From NCBI RefSeq assembly GCF_000514815.1, contig NZ_AZWQ01000025.1:1-64000 (forward strand): DNA of 64,000 bases, in the 5' to 3' direction. The notes under the pieces were generated by a model, which saw only the letters and a program-made list of their open reading frames with translations, had not been told where the DNA came from and did no database searches. Both the position numbers and the translations under genes were made by a program. This DNA comes from Salinispora fenicalii. Its GTDB lineage: Bacteria; Actinomycetota; Actinomycetes; Mycobacteriales; Micromonosporaceae. Shown here piece by piece: positions 34,408 to 44,937 of this stretch (positions within the stretch are counted from its first letter, which is position 1; every line of letters starts with the position of its first letter).

Positions 34408-35304
34408 TCACATCGCCGTCCGGGCCGACCACAGTTCCGGGAAGACCACCCGCGCCATGCTCCGTTGCAGCCAAGCCAGTCCGGCGGAGCCACCGCTGCC
34501 GACCTTGGCGCCCATCGTCCGCTGCACCGCCTTGACGTGGTGCCACCGCCAGTCGCCGAACCCCTCAGCCACCTCGGTCAACGCCTCGCCGAGCAGCCGG
34601 AATTGGTCGTCCAGGCTGGTGGCGTAGATACGCACCCAGGCCGCCTCCACCGCCGGATGCGGCTGGTGCTCCTCGGCGACGTCGCGGCCGAGTAGCTCCC
34701 GGGGAAGATCGTGGCCGTGCCGGGCGAGCAGAGCGAGCACATCGTCCCAGAGGCTGGGGGCGTTCAGGGCTGCGGTCAGTTCTGCGTGTACCTCGACCTG
34801 CCGACGGAACGGACGGATCAGGGCGGGATCGCGGAGACCGAGCAGGAGTTCCAGGTGGCGATACATCGCCGACTGGAAGCCAGAGCCCTCGCCGAGGAGA
34901 TTGCGGAACCGGTTGAAGTCGGCGGGGGTCATCCAGCGCAGGCTCCGCCAGGCCGCATTCAACCCGTCCAGGTGCAAGGCGGCGCGACGCAGCGGGGCCA
35001 GGGCATCCCGAATCCGGTCCGCCCGCAGCAGCCGCTGGGTTTCGCGCAGTTCGTGACAGGTCAGATTGAAGTACAGCTCCATGATCTGACTGGTCACCAG
35101 GAAGGACATCTCGCCTGGGTCACTGCTCAGCGGCGTCTGCAACCGGTGCAGGACGCTGGCCTGGACGTACGCGTCGTACGGAATCCGCCCAGTGAATTCC
35201 AGGGTCGGCTCGCCACCGTTGCGAGCGGCTCGGGTAGCGCGTTGCCGCGGGGTTACTGGCCGCACCTCCGCCGCGGTGGCCGCCCGTAGTTCTGTTCGTT
35301 CCAC
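34408..35304 (-). CDS. kynA: tryptophan 2,3-dioxygenase
   Basis: A 298-residue heme enzyme that opens the indole ring of tryptophan to N-formylkynurenine. The substrate and heme pocket segments YDAYVQASVLHRLQ and FLVTSQIMELYFNL near the start and WRWHHVKAVQRTMG and VGSGGSAGLAWL near the end are intact, with the proximal histidine in the WRWHHVKAV region. GTG at 35304 follows GGAGGGAG and is preferred to a TTG seven codons upstream. It is the first gene of the 12-gene operon and is divergent from the Lrp-type regulator. Confidence 0.95.
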   Translation of the reverse strand: MERTELRAATAAEVRPVTPRQRATRAARNGGEPTLEFTGRIPYDAYVQASVLHRLQTPLSSDPGEMSFLVTSQIMELYFNLTCHELRETQRLLRADRIRDALAPLRRAALHLDGLNAAWRSLRWMTPADFNRFRNLLGEGSGFQSAMYRHLELLLGLRDPALIRPFRRQVEVHAELTAALNAPSLWDDVLALLARHGHDLPRELLGRDVAEEHQPHPAVEAAWVRIYATSLDDQFRLLGEALTEVAEGFGDWRWHHVKAVQRTMGAKVGSGGSAGLAWLQRSMARVVFPELWSARTAM

Positions 35305-35474
35305 CAGTCCGCTCCCTCCGCTCAACCGGCCATCTGGCCGTATTTGCGATAGCGGTCATGATGCCGCGACGGGTCGCGCCAGTGGAATGCCGAGACAACG
35401 GCTGTCACGGCAGTTCACCTACCAATCACAAGGCGATACCCCAGATTCGGTTGGAGAACGTAAGGTTCCCCAGT
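35305..35474. promoter_or_regulatory. divergent promoter region of kynurenine operon and Lrp-type regulator
   Basis: This 170-base region separates kynA (minus) from the Lrp/AsnC gene (plus) and must hold both promoters. It is less GC-rich than its flanks. No perfect operator repeat stood out by eye; Lrp-family sites are often degenerate. Its role is inferred from gene orientation. Confidence 0.55.
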
Positions 35475-35948
35475 GTGGACGAGATGGATTGGGCCCTGCT
35501 GCGCGAACTGCAGGCCGACGCCCGGCTGTCGTACAGCGAGCTGTCCCGACGGGTGCACCTCTCCCCGCCGGCTGTAGCCGAGCGGGTACGTCGGCTGGAA
35601 GACTCCGGCGTCATCACCGGCTATCACGCACACGTGGACCCGGCCCGAGCCGGGCGAACGGTGGTCGCGCTGATCCGCATGTCCTGCTACGGGGCCCGCT
35701 GCATCCTCAACAGCCCGGAGATCACAGAGTGGCCGGAGATCATGCAGATCCATCGGATCACCGGCGACGCGTGCAGCATGCTGACCGTCACCGCCGGCTC
35801 GATCGAGGAGTTCGAGGCGGTTATTGATCGGCTCGCTCCGTACGGCCAACCGTCCAGCACGATGGTGCTCTCCACCCCACTCGGCTGGCGTCCGGTCACT
35901 CCACCCAGCTCCGATGAGAACGAACCGGCTCCGTCCCGCCGCCGCTGA
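35475..35948 (+). CDS. Lrp/AsnC-family transcriptional regulator, likely regulator of kynurenine operon
   Basis: A 157-residue regulator. The N-terminal helix-turn-helix reads LQADARLSYSELSRRVHLS, then PPAVAERVRRLEDSGVITGY, and the C-terminal part is the RAM ligand-binding beta-alpha-beta domain (VVALIRMSCYGARC, MQIHRITGDACSMLTVTA). Start GTG at 35475 gives VDEMDWALLRELQ, the normal family start. Divergent placement from a tryptophan-degradation operon matches KynR-type regulators, which respond to kynurenine in other bacteria. The ligand here is an inference. Confidence 0.88.
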   Translation: MDEMDWALLRELQADARLSYSELSRRVHLSPPAVAERVRRLEDSGVITGYHAHVDPARAGRTVVALIRMSCYGARCILNSPEITEWPEIMQIHRITGDACSMLTVTAGSIEEFEAVIDRLAPYGQPSSTMVLSTPLGWRPVTPPSSDENEPAPSRRR

Positions 35949-36036
35949 CCACCCGCGAGGGTTTGCCCGGAAGCCAGCGGGAAAGCAGGCCGCGGTACTC
36001 GGGGAGGGTCCGGTGGTCGAACCGGGAGGGGGAATC

Positions 36037-36531
36037 ATGCGGGGTCATCGCGTACTCGCCATGCTGGCCTTGGTGGCGGCGTTCGTCCTGTTCGGGGGCG
36101 CACCGGCCAGCGCCGGTGAACACACCTTCATCGAGGTCACGCCGAACCCGGCGCAGGCCGGCACCCGCGTCGATCTCCGAGCCAGCTGCGACAAGGACAA
36201 CAACCGTCAGGCGACGGTGCACTCGGACGCCTTCGATGGTCAGGTCTTCCTCCGACCCGACAACGGCTTCCTCACCGGCCACGCCACCATCCCGAGTAAC
36301 AAAGGGGCCGGCGACTACCGGGTTGATCTACGCTGCGAAAACAACAAGACCGCCAGTACGACACTGACGGTACTCAACATGTCCCAGCCGACGAAGGGAC
36401 CGGCGACCGGTAGCGGCGGCACCGCCGTCGGTCGCACCGGCTCCTACCTACTGGTCGGGGGCGTGGTGGCGGTGGCACTGGCCATCGGCTTCGGCTTCTT
36501 CGGTAACCGCCGCGCCGGGAACGGTTCCTGA
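36037..36531 (+). CDS. secreted, membrane-anchored protein next to sortase
   Basis: A 164-residue protein with a Sec signal peptide (MRGHRVLAMLALVAAFVLFG, cleavage after ASA at about 26). A small beta-rich domain follows (FIEVTPNPAQAGTRVDLRAS to YRVDLRCEN), with two cysteines that could form a disulfide. Then comes a Thr/Gly linker, a membrane helix (about 136-157) and a basic tail (NRRAG). There is no LPxTG-like motif before the helix. ATG at 36037 follows GGGAGGGGGAATC. Its stop is 13 bases from the sortase start, so the two are one unit. Confidence 0.75.
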   Translation: MRGHRVLAMLALVAAFVLFGGAPASAGEHTFIEVTPNPAQAGTRVDLRASCDKDNNRQATVHSDAFDGQVFLRPDNGFLTGHATIPSNKGAGDYRVDLRCENNKTASTTLTVLNMSQPTKGPATGSGGTAVGRTGSYLLVGGVVAVALAIGFGFFGNRRAGNGS

Positions 36532-36544
36532 CCCGAACGTCGCC

Positions 36545-37384
36545 ATGGCCCGCGCAGACAGACGTACTCGACAACGGGCGGTCCGGGCCGGCACCCGACG
36601 CGCGGTGTCGGCCGCTGCCCGGTTGGCCGCCGGGACCGCCCGCCGGCTGCACCGAGCCGCCGGGCAGGCGTCCGCGGCGAGCGTCGTCACCACCGACCCG
36701 GCCACCGAGCCGCTGCCCCCGCGTCCGCGCCGGCAGTGGGTACGGGCCCGGCGGCGGCTGGGATTCTCCCGCAGCCCGGGGGTGCCCGTACTGGTCATCG
36801 GGGCCCTGATGATGCTGATCATCGCCATGCTCGGGGTGGAACAGGTGACCGGCATCAGCGTCCTCCCGGAGCGGTTCACCGCCGGCCTGCGACCGCCGCC
36901 GAAGAAGTTTCCGGTACTACCAGCGAGCAATCCGGTCGCCGTCGAGATCGATGCCATCGATGTCGCGGCCCCGGTGCACAGCGTTGGGCTGGCACCGGAC
37001 GGCACCATCGCGGCGCCGGACGCGGCTCGCGCCCAGGAGGCGGGCTGGTATGACCAAGGACCCACACCCGGGCAGTACGGTCCAGCGGTCCTCGTCGGGC
37101 ACGTGGACACCGACACCGGGCCGGCGGTCTTCCAGGGGCTGCGTAACCTCCGCGCCGGTGACCGGGTCGAGGTGGACCGGACCGACGGGCAGGTCGCGGT
37201 CTTCGAGGTCAACTCGGTGGAGCGGTTCGCCAAGGAACGATTCCCGACCGACCAGGTGTTCGGAGACTTCGACCGACCAAACCTACGGCTGGTGACCTGC
37301 GGTGGCCGATGGGTTGGCGGCCAGACCGGCTACGCCGACAACGTGGTGGTCTTCGCCTCCCTGGTCGACGCGCGGAGCGGCTAG
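36545..37384 (+). CDS. class F-type sortase
   Basis: A 279-residue membrane protein: a basic cytoplasmic N-terminus, one membrane helix at about 79-97, and a sortase domain outside. The catalytic His186 is in VLVGHVDT and Cys252 in LRLVTCGGRW. The usual arginine of the last strand is not where expected (TGYADNVVVF has Ala); Arg255 next to the cysteine is the only nearby arginine. Class F sortases are common in actinobacteria and few substrates are known. It follows the secreted anchored protein gene by 13 bases. Confidence 0.85.
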   Translation: MARADRRTRQRAVRAGTRRAVSAAARLAAGTARRLHRAAGQASAASVVTTDPATEPLPPRPRRQWVRARRRLGFSRSPGVPVLVIGALMMLIIAMLGVEQVTGISVLPERFTAGLRPPPKKFPVLPASNPVAVEIDAIDVAAPVHSVGLAPDGTIAAPDAARAQEAGWYDQGPTPGQYGPAVLVGHVDTDTGPAVFQGLRNLRAGDRVEVDRTDGQVAVFEVNSVERFAKERFPTDQVFGDFDRPNLRLVTCGGRWVGGQTGYADNVVVFASLVDARSG

Positions 37385-37402
37385 GCCCCCGGGGGAGGAC
37401 GC

Positions 37403-37936
37403 TCAGGCGGCTTCGGGCTCGCGCAGGTCGAGCCAGTCGACCCAACGCGGGTCGGGAGGTCGGTGACCGAGCACCCGCCACGCGATGCCCTTCGGCGCCG
37501 TCGGCGGGGCGGGGAGCCGCCAGCCCAGTTCGGCCGGCGTCTTGTCGCCCTTGGTGTGGTTGCACCGGGCACACGCCGCCACCACGTTCTCCCAGGAGTG
37601 CCGACCACCACGGCTCCGCGGGAGGACATGATCGATAGTCTCCGCCGGGCCCCGGCAGTAGGCGCATCGCCACCCGTCCCGCGCGAAGATCGCCCGCCGG
37701 GACAGCCCGACATGGGCCCGAAAAGGCACCCGGACGAAGCGGGTGAGCCGCACGACCGAGGGCACTGGCAGCGAGTCGCGGGCGCTGTGCAGCACACCGT
37801 CACCATCGGCGACGCAGACCGCCTTGGCGGTGAGTACCAGGATGGCCGCCCGCCGGACCGACACGACACACAGGGGCTCGTAGGTGGCGTTGAGGACCAG
37901 CGCGCCGGAGCCCACCGTGGGTCGTATGTCAGGCAT
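37403..37936 (-). CDS. HNH endonuclease family protein
   Basis: A 177-residue protein with a C-terminal HNH zinc-finger nuclease domain: RDGWRCAYCRGPAETIDHV, then PRSRGGRHSWENVVAACARC and NHTKGD, with two CxxC pairs and the His-Asn-His residues. The N-terminal part (LVLNATYEPLCVVSVRRAA) is typical of a conserved actinobacterial HNH family that is not linked to restriction. The ATG at 37936 has GGAGGGG at 8 bases. It converges with the sortase gene. Substrate and role are unknown. Confidence 0.88.
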   Translation of the reverse strand: MPDIRPTVGSGALVLNATYEPLCVVSVRRAAILVLTAKAVCVADGDGVLHSARDSLPVPSVVRLTRFVRVPFRAHVGLSRRAIFARDGWRCAYCRGPAETIDHVLPRSRGGRHSWENVVAACARCNHTKGDKTPAELGWRLPAPPTAPKGIAWRVLGHRPPDPRWVDWLDLREPEAA

Positions 37937-38199
37937 CGCGCTCACCCCTCCGGTTCAGCGCCCCTCACTCGCACCACCGGACGGAAACGGGCGCAGCGAC
38001 CCACCGGCCAGACGTCGACCCCAGATCATCGCCGTCCGTGCGCCAATCGTCCCTGATAAGGCTCGGGATTGCACGTGTTAATCGGGGGTACCCCGCGGGG
38101 GGCGATCTGGAGATACCCGGCCCGGGCTCACCGGCCACGGTTCGCCGTCGCCGGCGGGCCGCGCGCGGCGAACGGAGTCGACTGCGGTACGAAGGCAGG

Positions 38200-39234
38200 G
38201 TGGATGTCTCCATCGTTTCGGCCGTGGCCGCCGACTCCCCCGTCACCGATGAGCCCAGCGCGGAGTGCCTCCAGGAGCCCTTCTGCACCGCTCTCTACGA
38301 TCTGACCGGCGCGGTGTGGTTCGCCGAGGGCAGCTACTGGATCTTGATCAAGCCACTCCGCATCGCCCTGATCCTGGTACTGGCCCTGGTGGCCCGGTGG
38401 CTGATCAGCCGGACTATCAAGCGACTCGTCCGCAGCACCAGCAGCGCAGGCATGCCCACGATGCTGCGACCGTTGCGAGAGCGAATTCCCACCGCGACCA
38501 CCGAGCCGGGCGAGTTCGTGCCGGAGCGGCGCCGACAGCGCGCCGAGGCGATCGGCTCGGTGCTGCGCAGCCTCTCCACGGCGTTCATCTTTGGCATCGC
38601 GTTGCTGATGGTGCTCAAGGAGTTCGGCTTCGAACTGGCGCCGCTGCTCGCCAGCGCCGGCATCGTCGGCGTGGCCTTGGGCTTCGGCGCGCAGAGTCTG
38701 GTGAAGGACCTGATCGCCGGGCTATTCATGCTGATCGAGGACCAGTACGGTGTCGGGGACACGGTCGACTTCGGTGAGGTGACCGGCTTTGTGGAGTCGG
38801 TTGGCCTGCGGGTGACGACGGTACGCGACGCGCGCGGAGTCCTCTGGTACATCCGCAACGGAGAAATCATCCGGGTCGGTAACAAGAGTCAGGGCTGGGC
38901 GCTGGTCGTGGTGGACCTGCCGATCGGCTTCGCCAGCACCGAGGAGGCGACAGCGGTGCTGCGGGAGGCAGCCGCATCGGTCGCGGTCGACCCGGAGCTG
39001 GCGGCGGAGGTCATTGAGCCGCCCGAGGTGCTAGGTGTCGAGCAGATGACGATGGACGGCGCGGTGATCCGCACGGTGGTGAAGACAACGGCGGATGGTC
39101 AATTCGCCGTCGGCCGGGAACTGCGTCGCCGGCTGGCCGGCGCGCTGGAAAACTCCGGCTTCACCGACAAGATCGCCGCGGCTCGGTTCCCGGGCCTGCC
39201 GGTGCAGGCGGCCCGGGCCACCGGCACACCGTGA
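38200..39234 (+). CDS. mechanosensitive ion channel of the MscS family
   Basis: A 344-residue membrane protein. Helices are at about 45-65 and 130-147, and the pore-lining helix is LASAGIVGVALGFGAQSLVK, followed by the beta domain (GDTVDFGEVTGFVESVGLRV and IRNGEIIRVGN) that is the MscS signature. It opens under membrane tension to release solutes. GTG at 38200 with GAAGG upstream is the best start; a longer frame reaches 38038 but begins with low-complexity sequence. C-terminal residues from about 330 are disordered. Confidence 0.9.
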   Translation: MDVSIVSAVAADSPVTDEPSAECLQEPFCTALYDLTGAVWFAEGSYWILIKPLRIALILVLALVARWLISRTIKRLVRSTSSAGMPTMLRPLRERIPTATTEPGEFVPERRRQRAEAIGSVLRSLSTAFIFGIALLMVLKEFGFELAPLLASAGIVGVALGFGAQSLVKDLIAGLFMLIEDQYGVGDTVDFGEVTGFVESVGLRVTTVRDARGVLWYIRNGEIIRVGNKSQGWALVVVDLPIGFASTEEATAVLREAAASVAVDPELAAEVIEPPEVLGVEQMTMDGAVIRTVVKTTADGQFAVGRELRRRLAGALENSGFTDKIAAARFPGLPVQAARATGTP

Positions 39235-39444
39235 CCGCAACGGTGGTTTCGGTCATGGCCTCTCCGACCATCCTCCGTTCGTTCAGTCGGCGATCCGACG
39301 ATCAACCATTTCGCCCTGGCTGGCTGCCGGCGATTCCGGCAGAATCCGAGACAGCTCCCCGGCAGCGGAGGAGATTCCTCGCTGGTCGACGAATCGGACG
39401 ATGCTTCCCGGCTCGGCCAAATAGGAGTGCCAGGTCCGGGAACG

Positions 39445-40848
39445 ATGGAGGCGATGGTGCCCAACGGCCGACCTTCTCCAGCCCGTCCGGCCACCTTCAG
39501 CGAGGTGTTCGCCCAGCGCGAGTACCGATTTGTTCTGACGGCCGGAGTCCTCTCCTGGGTTGGCGACTACCTCGCGAAGGCTGCGGTGACCCTCCTGGTC
39601 TACCGAGAGACCGAGTCGGTAGCGCTCTCCGCCGCGGCATTCGCTATCAGCTACCTGCCCTGGTTGATCGGCGGTCCGCTGCTCGCAACCGTCGCCGAGC
39701 GGCATCCCCACCGATCCGTGATGATCATCTGCGATCTGATTCGGATGGTGCTGCTGCTGGCCATCGCGGTACCCGGGATGCCGACTCCACTGATCCTGGT
39801 GCTCCTCTTCACCGCCACCCTCGCCAACCCGCCGAGTCAGGCCGCCCGATCGGCGCTGCTGCCACGGATCCTGACCGGTGACCGCCTCGTGGTCGGGTTG
39901 TCGATCAACGCCAGCATCGGCCAGGCCGCGCAGGTTGTTGGCTACCTGGCCGGGGCGGCGATCGCGGCGGCCAGCCCCAGCCTCGCCCTGCTGATCACCT
40001 CGGCTACCTACGCCGTATCCGCCACGCTGATCCGCCTCGGGATCATCGCCCGACCAACAGCGATGAAGGCCGCGCACCGCAGCCACCTGCTGCGGGAGAC
40101 CGGCGAGGGATTCCGCATAGTCTTCGGCCAACCCGTGCTACGCGCCATCGCGATCCTCGTGTTCAGCGCCATGCTCTTCTCCATCGTCCCGGAAGGGCTG
40201 GCGGCGGCGTGGGCTGGCCGGCACACCGACGACATGGACCAGGGCCTTGCCCAGGCGGTCATCATGGCCTCCGCGCCGGTCGGGTACATCTTCGGCGGCC
40301 TGATCGTCGGCCGGCTGGTCACGCCGGCCCGGCGGATCGCCCTGATGCGTCCGCTGGCAGTGCTGGCTCCGCTGCTGCTGGTGCCCAGCCTGCTCGACCC
40401 GTCGCCACTGGTGGTGGCGCTGCTGGCCGCCGGGTGCGGATTCGCCGTCGCCGGGCTGCTGCCAACTGCCAACGGCCTGTTCGTACAGGCTCTGCCGGAC
40501 GGCTTCCGGGCTCGCGCCTTCGGTGTCATGGCCTCCGGCATGCAGGTGATCCAGGGCCTGGCGGTTCTGGTCACCGGGCTGCTCGCCGAGCGGTTCTCCA
40601 TCCCGCTCGTGGTCGGCCTCTGGAGTAGCACCGGGGTGCTGTTGATGGCCGCCGTGGCACTGTCGTGGCCGAGTCAGACGAAGGTTGACGCCGCCATCGA
40701 GGCGGCTTCGCGAGCTGACGCCCCCAGTCCGATGCCGGCACCGCCTGGCCCCCGGCCGGGTTCAGACCACCCGGCGGACCAGCCAGTCAGTAACCCGGAC
40801 GAGGAGCAGCGGGATACTCAGAAGCGGCATCGCGACACCGTCTCCTGA
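39445..40848 (+). CDS. MFS transporter
   Basis: A protein of about 467 residues with some ten to twelve membrane helices (from EYRFVLTAGVLSWVGDYLA to LVVGLWSSTGVLLMAAVAL). The loop PPSQAARSALLPRIL between helices 4 and 5 is typical of the enterobactin-exporter-like MFS branch. The last 50 residues are a hydrophilic, proline-rich tail. The substrate cannot be told. Start is uncertain: ATG at 39445, ATG at 39454 and GTG at 39457 are all near purine-rich sequence (ATGGAGGCG). No partner genes were recognised. Confidence 0.85.
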   Translation: MEAMVPNGRPSPARPATFSEVFAQREYRFVLTAGVLSWVGDYLAKAAVTLLVYRETESVALSAAAFAISYLPWLIGGPLLATVAERHPHRSVMIICDLIRMVLLLAIAVPGMPTPLILVLLFTATLANPPSQAARSALLPRILTGDRLVVGLSINASIGQAAQVVGYLAGAAIAAASPSLALLITSATYAVSATLIRLGIIARPTAMKAAHRSHLLRETGEGFRIVFGQPVLRAIAILVFSAMLFSIVPEGLAAAWAGRHTDDMDQGLAQAVIMASAPVGYIFGGLIVGRLVTPARRIALMRPLAVLAPLLLVPSLLDPSPLVVALLAAGCGFAVAGLLPTANGLFVQALPDGFRARAFGVMASGMQVIQGLAVLVTGLLAERFSIPLVVGLWSSTGVLLMAAVALSWPSQTKVDAAIEAASRADAPSPMPAPPGPRPGSDHPADQPVSNPDEEQRDTQKRHRDTVS

Positions 40849-40931
40849 CCGGGTTGGAGGCAGGCCGGTAGGTGATTCGACCCACGTCCGGCCAGCGGCG
40901 GACGGCCACCAAAACCTGGCAGGATGGAGCC

Positions 40932-41360
40932 GTGCATCCCGCAGGTGAATCGGGCAACCCCGCCCCCTCAACGAGCTTTTTCGATGCGGTTGGTGGCGAG
41001 CCCACCTTCCGCAAGCTGGTGGACGAGTTCTATGCGGGCGTCGCCGGCGACCCGCTGCTGCGTCCGATGTATCCAGAGGAGGATCTGGGGCCCGCTGCGG
41101 AGCGGCTCACCCTGTTCCTGATGCAGTACTGGGGCGGGCCGAAAACCTACTCCACCCAGCGTGGGCACCCGCGACTACGGATGCGGCACGCACCGTTTCG
41201 GATTGGGGCAGCGGAACGGGACGCCTGGCTGCGGCACATGCGGCAGGCGGTGGACCGGCTGAACCTGCCGCCGGAGCTCGCCACCGCCCTCTGGGACTAT
41301 CTGGAGCGGGCTGCGTACTTCATGGTGAACGTGTCGGAGGACCCGGTCACGCCGGCGTGA
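40932..41360 (+). CDS. glbO: group II truncated hemoglobin (GlbO type)
   Basis: A 142-residue 2-on-2 globin. The segment [20 protein letters not shown], then HAPFRI, is almost word for word that of mycobacterial trHbO. Heme proximal His86 (MRHAPF), Tyr47 at CD1 (PMYPEED) and Trp99 at G8 (DAWLRHM) are all present. It probably binds O2 tightly and serves redox or respiratory roles. GTG at 40932 follows AGGATGGAGCC; the 20 codons upstream in the same frame are not globin-like. Confidence 0.94.
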   Translation: MHPAGESGNPAPSTSFFDAVGGEPTFRKLVDEFYAGVAGDPLLRPMYPEEDLGPAAERLTLFLMQYWGGPKTYSTQRGHPRLRMRHAPFRIGAAERDAWLRHMRQAVDRLNLPPELATALWDYLERAAYFMVNVSEDPVTPA

Positions 41361-41376
41361 CCGGGGGCCCGGGCGG

Positions 41377-41961
41377 TCAGAGCAGGGCACCTTCGTCGTG
41401 CAGCCAATCAACGAAGCTGGTGGCCACCGCCGCCCCACAGTCGATCATTTCGACCAGGAGCGCGTCGTGCACGCCAGCGGCGAACGGCACCTGAAGCTCG
41501 GCATAGATCGGGAGCTGCCCCCGTTCGGACGGATCTCCGATGTACGCCTTACAGAAGCGACGGGTGTGGTTCCACTCGTTGACCACCCGGTAGGCCCGAT
41601 CCTCCCAGTCCGGCGGGACGGTCGCATGCGGCCGAACGCGCAGCACCAGAATCTCGTCGTCCGGTCCCTCGAGCGCGACCAGGACCGCGTGCCGCTCCCA
41701 CATCGCCAGCAGGTTTCCGTCGCCGTCGGCCAGATAGCGCACGTCGAGCCGGTCGAGCGCGGCGCTGATCCGGCTGAGTGTGACCGGTGCGACCGTGGCG
41801 GATGTGTCAGCAGCCGGGGAACGGTCAGCTCCGGAGTAACTGTCGCCCGGTTGTCGGGGAGCCGGCGGGCTGACCCGGGCCGTGTCCTCCACCGTGACCC
41901 TGCTCCGGCTGTCCGGCTCACCGCCGTCAGCGGAACCGGGGCGCCACGACCACCATGGCAT
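41377..41961 (-). CDS. YbjN domain protein
   Basis: A 194-residue protein. Residues about 70-190 are a YbjN/type III chaperone-like domain: LSRISAALDRLDVRYLADGD, then AYRVVNEWNHTRRFCKAYI and VPFAAGVHDALLVEMIDCG. The first 65 residues are polar and probably disordered, with a tryptophan-rich start (MPWWSWRPGS). The ATG at 41961 follows GAGGTGGGTAGCG; an upstream extension is not protein-like. Function is unknown. It lies downstream of an ORF and thioesterase that follow ettA on the same strand, an arrangement seen in other actinobacteria. Confidence 0.8.
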   Translation of the reverse strand: MPWWSWRPGSADGGEPDSRSRVTVEDTARVSPPAPRQPGDSYSGADRSPAADTSATVAPVTLSRISAALDRLDVRYLADGDGNLLAMWERHAVLVALEGPDDEILVLRVRPHATVPPDWEDRAYRVVNEWNHTRRFCKAYIGDPSERGQLPIYAELQVPFAAGVHDALLVEMIDCGAAVATSFVDWLHDEGALL

Positions 41962-42091
41962 CGCTACCCACCTCACTCCCCAGCGGATCCAGCCCCTAAC
42001 GCTGCGTTGGATCCGAGGATGGACGGTACCCGGACAGCCGGGAAGAAGCACCCCCCTAATGAGCTCCCCAAGACAGAAGGACCATGGGGGG

Positions 42092-42814
42092 TCACCCGAA
42101 CTGCTGACCAAGGATAGGGCGAATGGCCAGATCTGTCACCCTCTGCAACCATACTGCTCCGTAGGGGCCGACCAGGCCGACCCATCGGCCGACGACCCGG
42201 ACCTGCACCCCACCGGGCGCCTCCGGCGCGCCGAGAAAGCCCATCCGGACCAAGCCCTGAACCAGCCGCTGGGGCACCTCAACCGGCGTAGCGGGAGAGT
42301 CGTCCGGAGTGACGATCACCGGCACATGATCCAGAAGAGCATCGCGCAGCACCCGCTCCCCGAGGGCCCTACCCCCTACCCCATGCCCGGCGGCATCGCG
42401 CAGGGCCGTCGCGGCGGCTTCGGCCACCCGCCGCAGCTCGGCCGCGGGAAGCGTCTCCACCTGCCGGCTGGCGGGCGGCGGCAGTGGCCAGCGCCACTGT
42501 GCGTCCCGCCGAACGGGCAGCGCCGAGCCACCCGCGGTCAACTCCGCCAACAACTCGCCGGCGGCAACAGTGGCGTCACCGGGGCCGTCGCCGGCCACCG
42601 TGTGAACCACCAGCACCCCCCACGGCAACCGCGCCCAGAGGGCGGTCCGCTCCGACCCGCTGGCGGGCCGCAACCGCACCAACGCCCCCCGGTCCAGCCG
42701 GACCAGTCGGGCCAGGAACGCGCCCGCGTCAACGACACCGGTCAGCCCGTGGCTCACCCCACCGGGCACCGTGGGCGGGGAACCACCCGGACCCACGGTG
42801 TCCGGGCCGGTCAC
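42092..42814 (-). CDS. conserved hypothetical protein
   Basis: A 240-residue protein with no membrane segment. It has an alpha/beta pattern: ARLVRLDRGALVRLRP at about 35-50, LPWGVLVVHTVAG, then a helix-rich middle (EAAATALRDAAGHG) and GVQVRVVGRWVGLVGPYGAVW at the end. The start overlaps the thioesterase stop by four bases (ATGA), so it is translated with it. No named family was recognised. The arrangement after ettA and a thioesterase suggests a conserved actinobacterial gene of unknown role. Confidence 0.7.
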   Translation of the reverse strand: MTGPDTVGPGGSPPTVPGGVSHGLTGVVDAGAFLARLVRLDRGALVRLRPASGSERTALWARLPWGVLVVHTVAGDGPGDATVAAGELLAELTAGGSALPVRRDAQWRWPLPPPASRQVETLPAAELRRVAEAAATALRDAAGHGVGGRALGERVLRDALLDHVPVIVTPDDSPATPVEVPQRLVQGLVRMGFLGAPEAPGGVQVRVVGRWVGLVGPYGAVWLQRVTDLAIRPILGQQFG

Positions 42815-43257
42815 GCCGCCCCCTCCTGGATGAGGTAGGTGCGCAGGAAGGCCCGCTCCTCGGCGGAGAGGCGGCGCGGCAGCTGCCGGCTCAGATCAAA
42901 CGGCACCAGCACCGACCGGGCCCGACTGACCAGCAGATCACCGTCGTACATCTCGTAGTCGACGGTCACGGAGGCGGCTCGGATCTCCGACACCCAGAGC
43001 TCGATCCGGACAGTCGGCGCCGCCTCCGCAGTGGCCCGGCCGAGCGCGTAGTCGACCGGCCTCAGATAGTCGACCTCGTGCCGCCGAATCACCACGCCGT
43101 CGGCGAACGAGCCGACGCCCCAGGCCCGGCCCCCGGCGAACATCAGAGCTACCCGTGCCTCCTCGTAGAGGGTGAGGAAGCGCGAGTTGTTGATGTGCCC
43201 GTACGCGTCCAGGTCGGACCAACGGAGCGTGCAGTGGTAGAGAAACCGGTCCGCCAT
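42811..43257 (-). CDS. acyl-CoA thioesterase of the 4HBT (hotdog) family
   Basis: A 148-residue single hotdog-fold protein. The signature is LRWSDLDAYGHINNSRFLTL, with the Asp of SDLDAYGH as likely catalytic residue, then the long helix (YEEARVALMF) and the strand set ending GDLLVSRARSVLVPFD. It should hydrolyse acyl-CoA thioesters, substrate unknown. It starts 3 bases after the stop of ettA, and the next gene overlaps it by four bases, so all three are one unit. Mycobacteria keep a similar pair. Confidence 0.9.
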   Translation of the reverse strand: MADRFLYHCTLRWSDLDAYGHINNSRFLTLYEEARVALMFAGGRAWGVGSFADGVVIRRHEVDYLRPVDYALGRATAEAAPTVRIELWVSEIRAASVTVDYEMYDGDLLVSRARSVLVPFDLSRQLPRRLSAEERAFLRTYLIQEGAA

Positions 43258-43260
43258 GGT

Positions 43261-44937
<1,677 letters not shown>

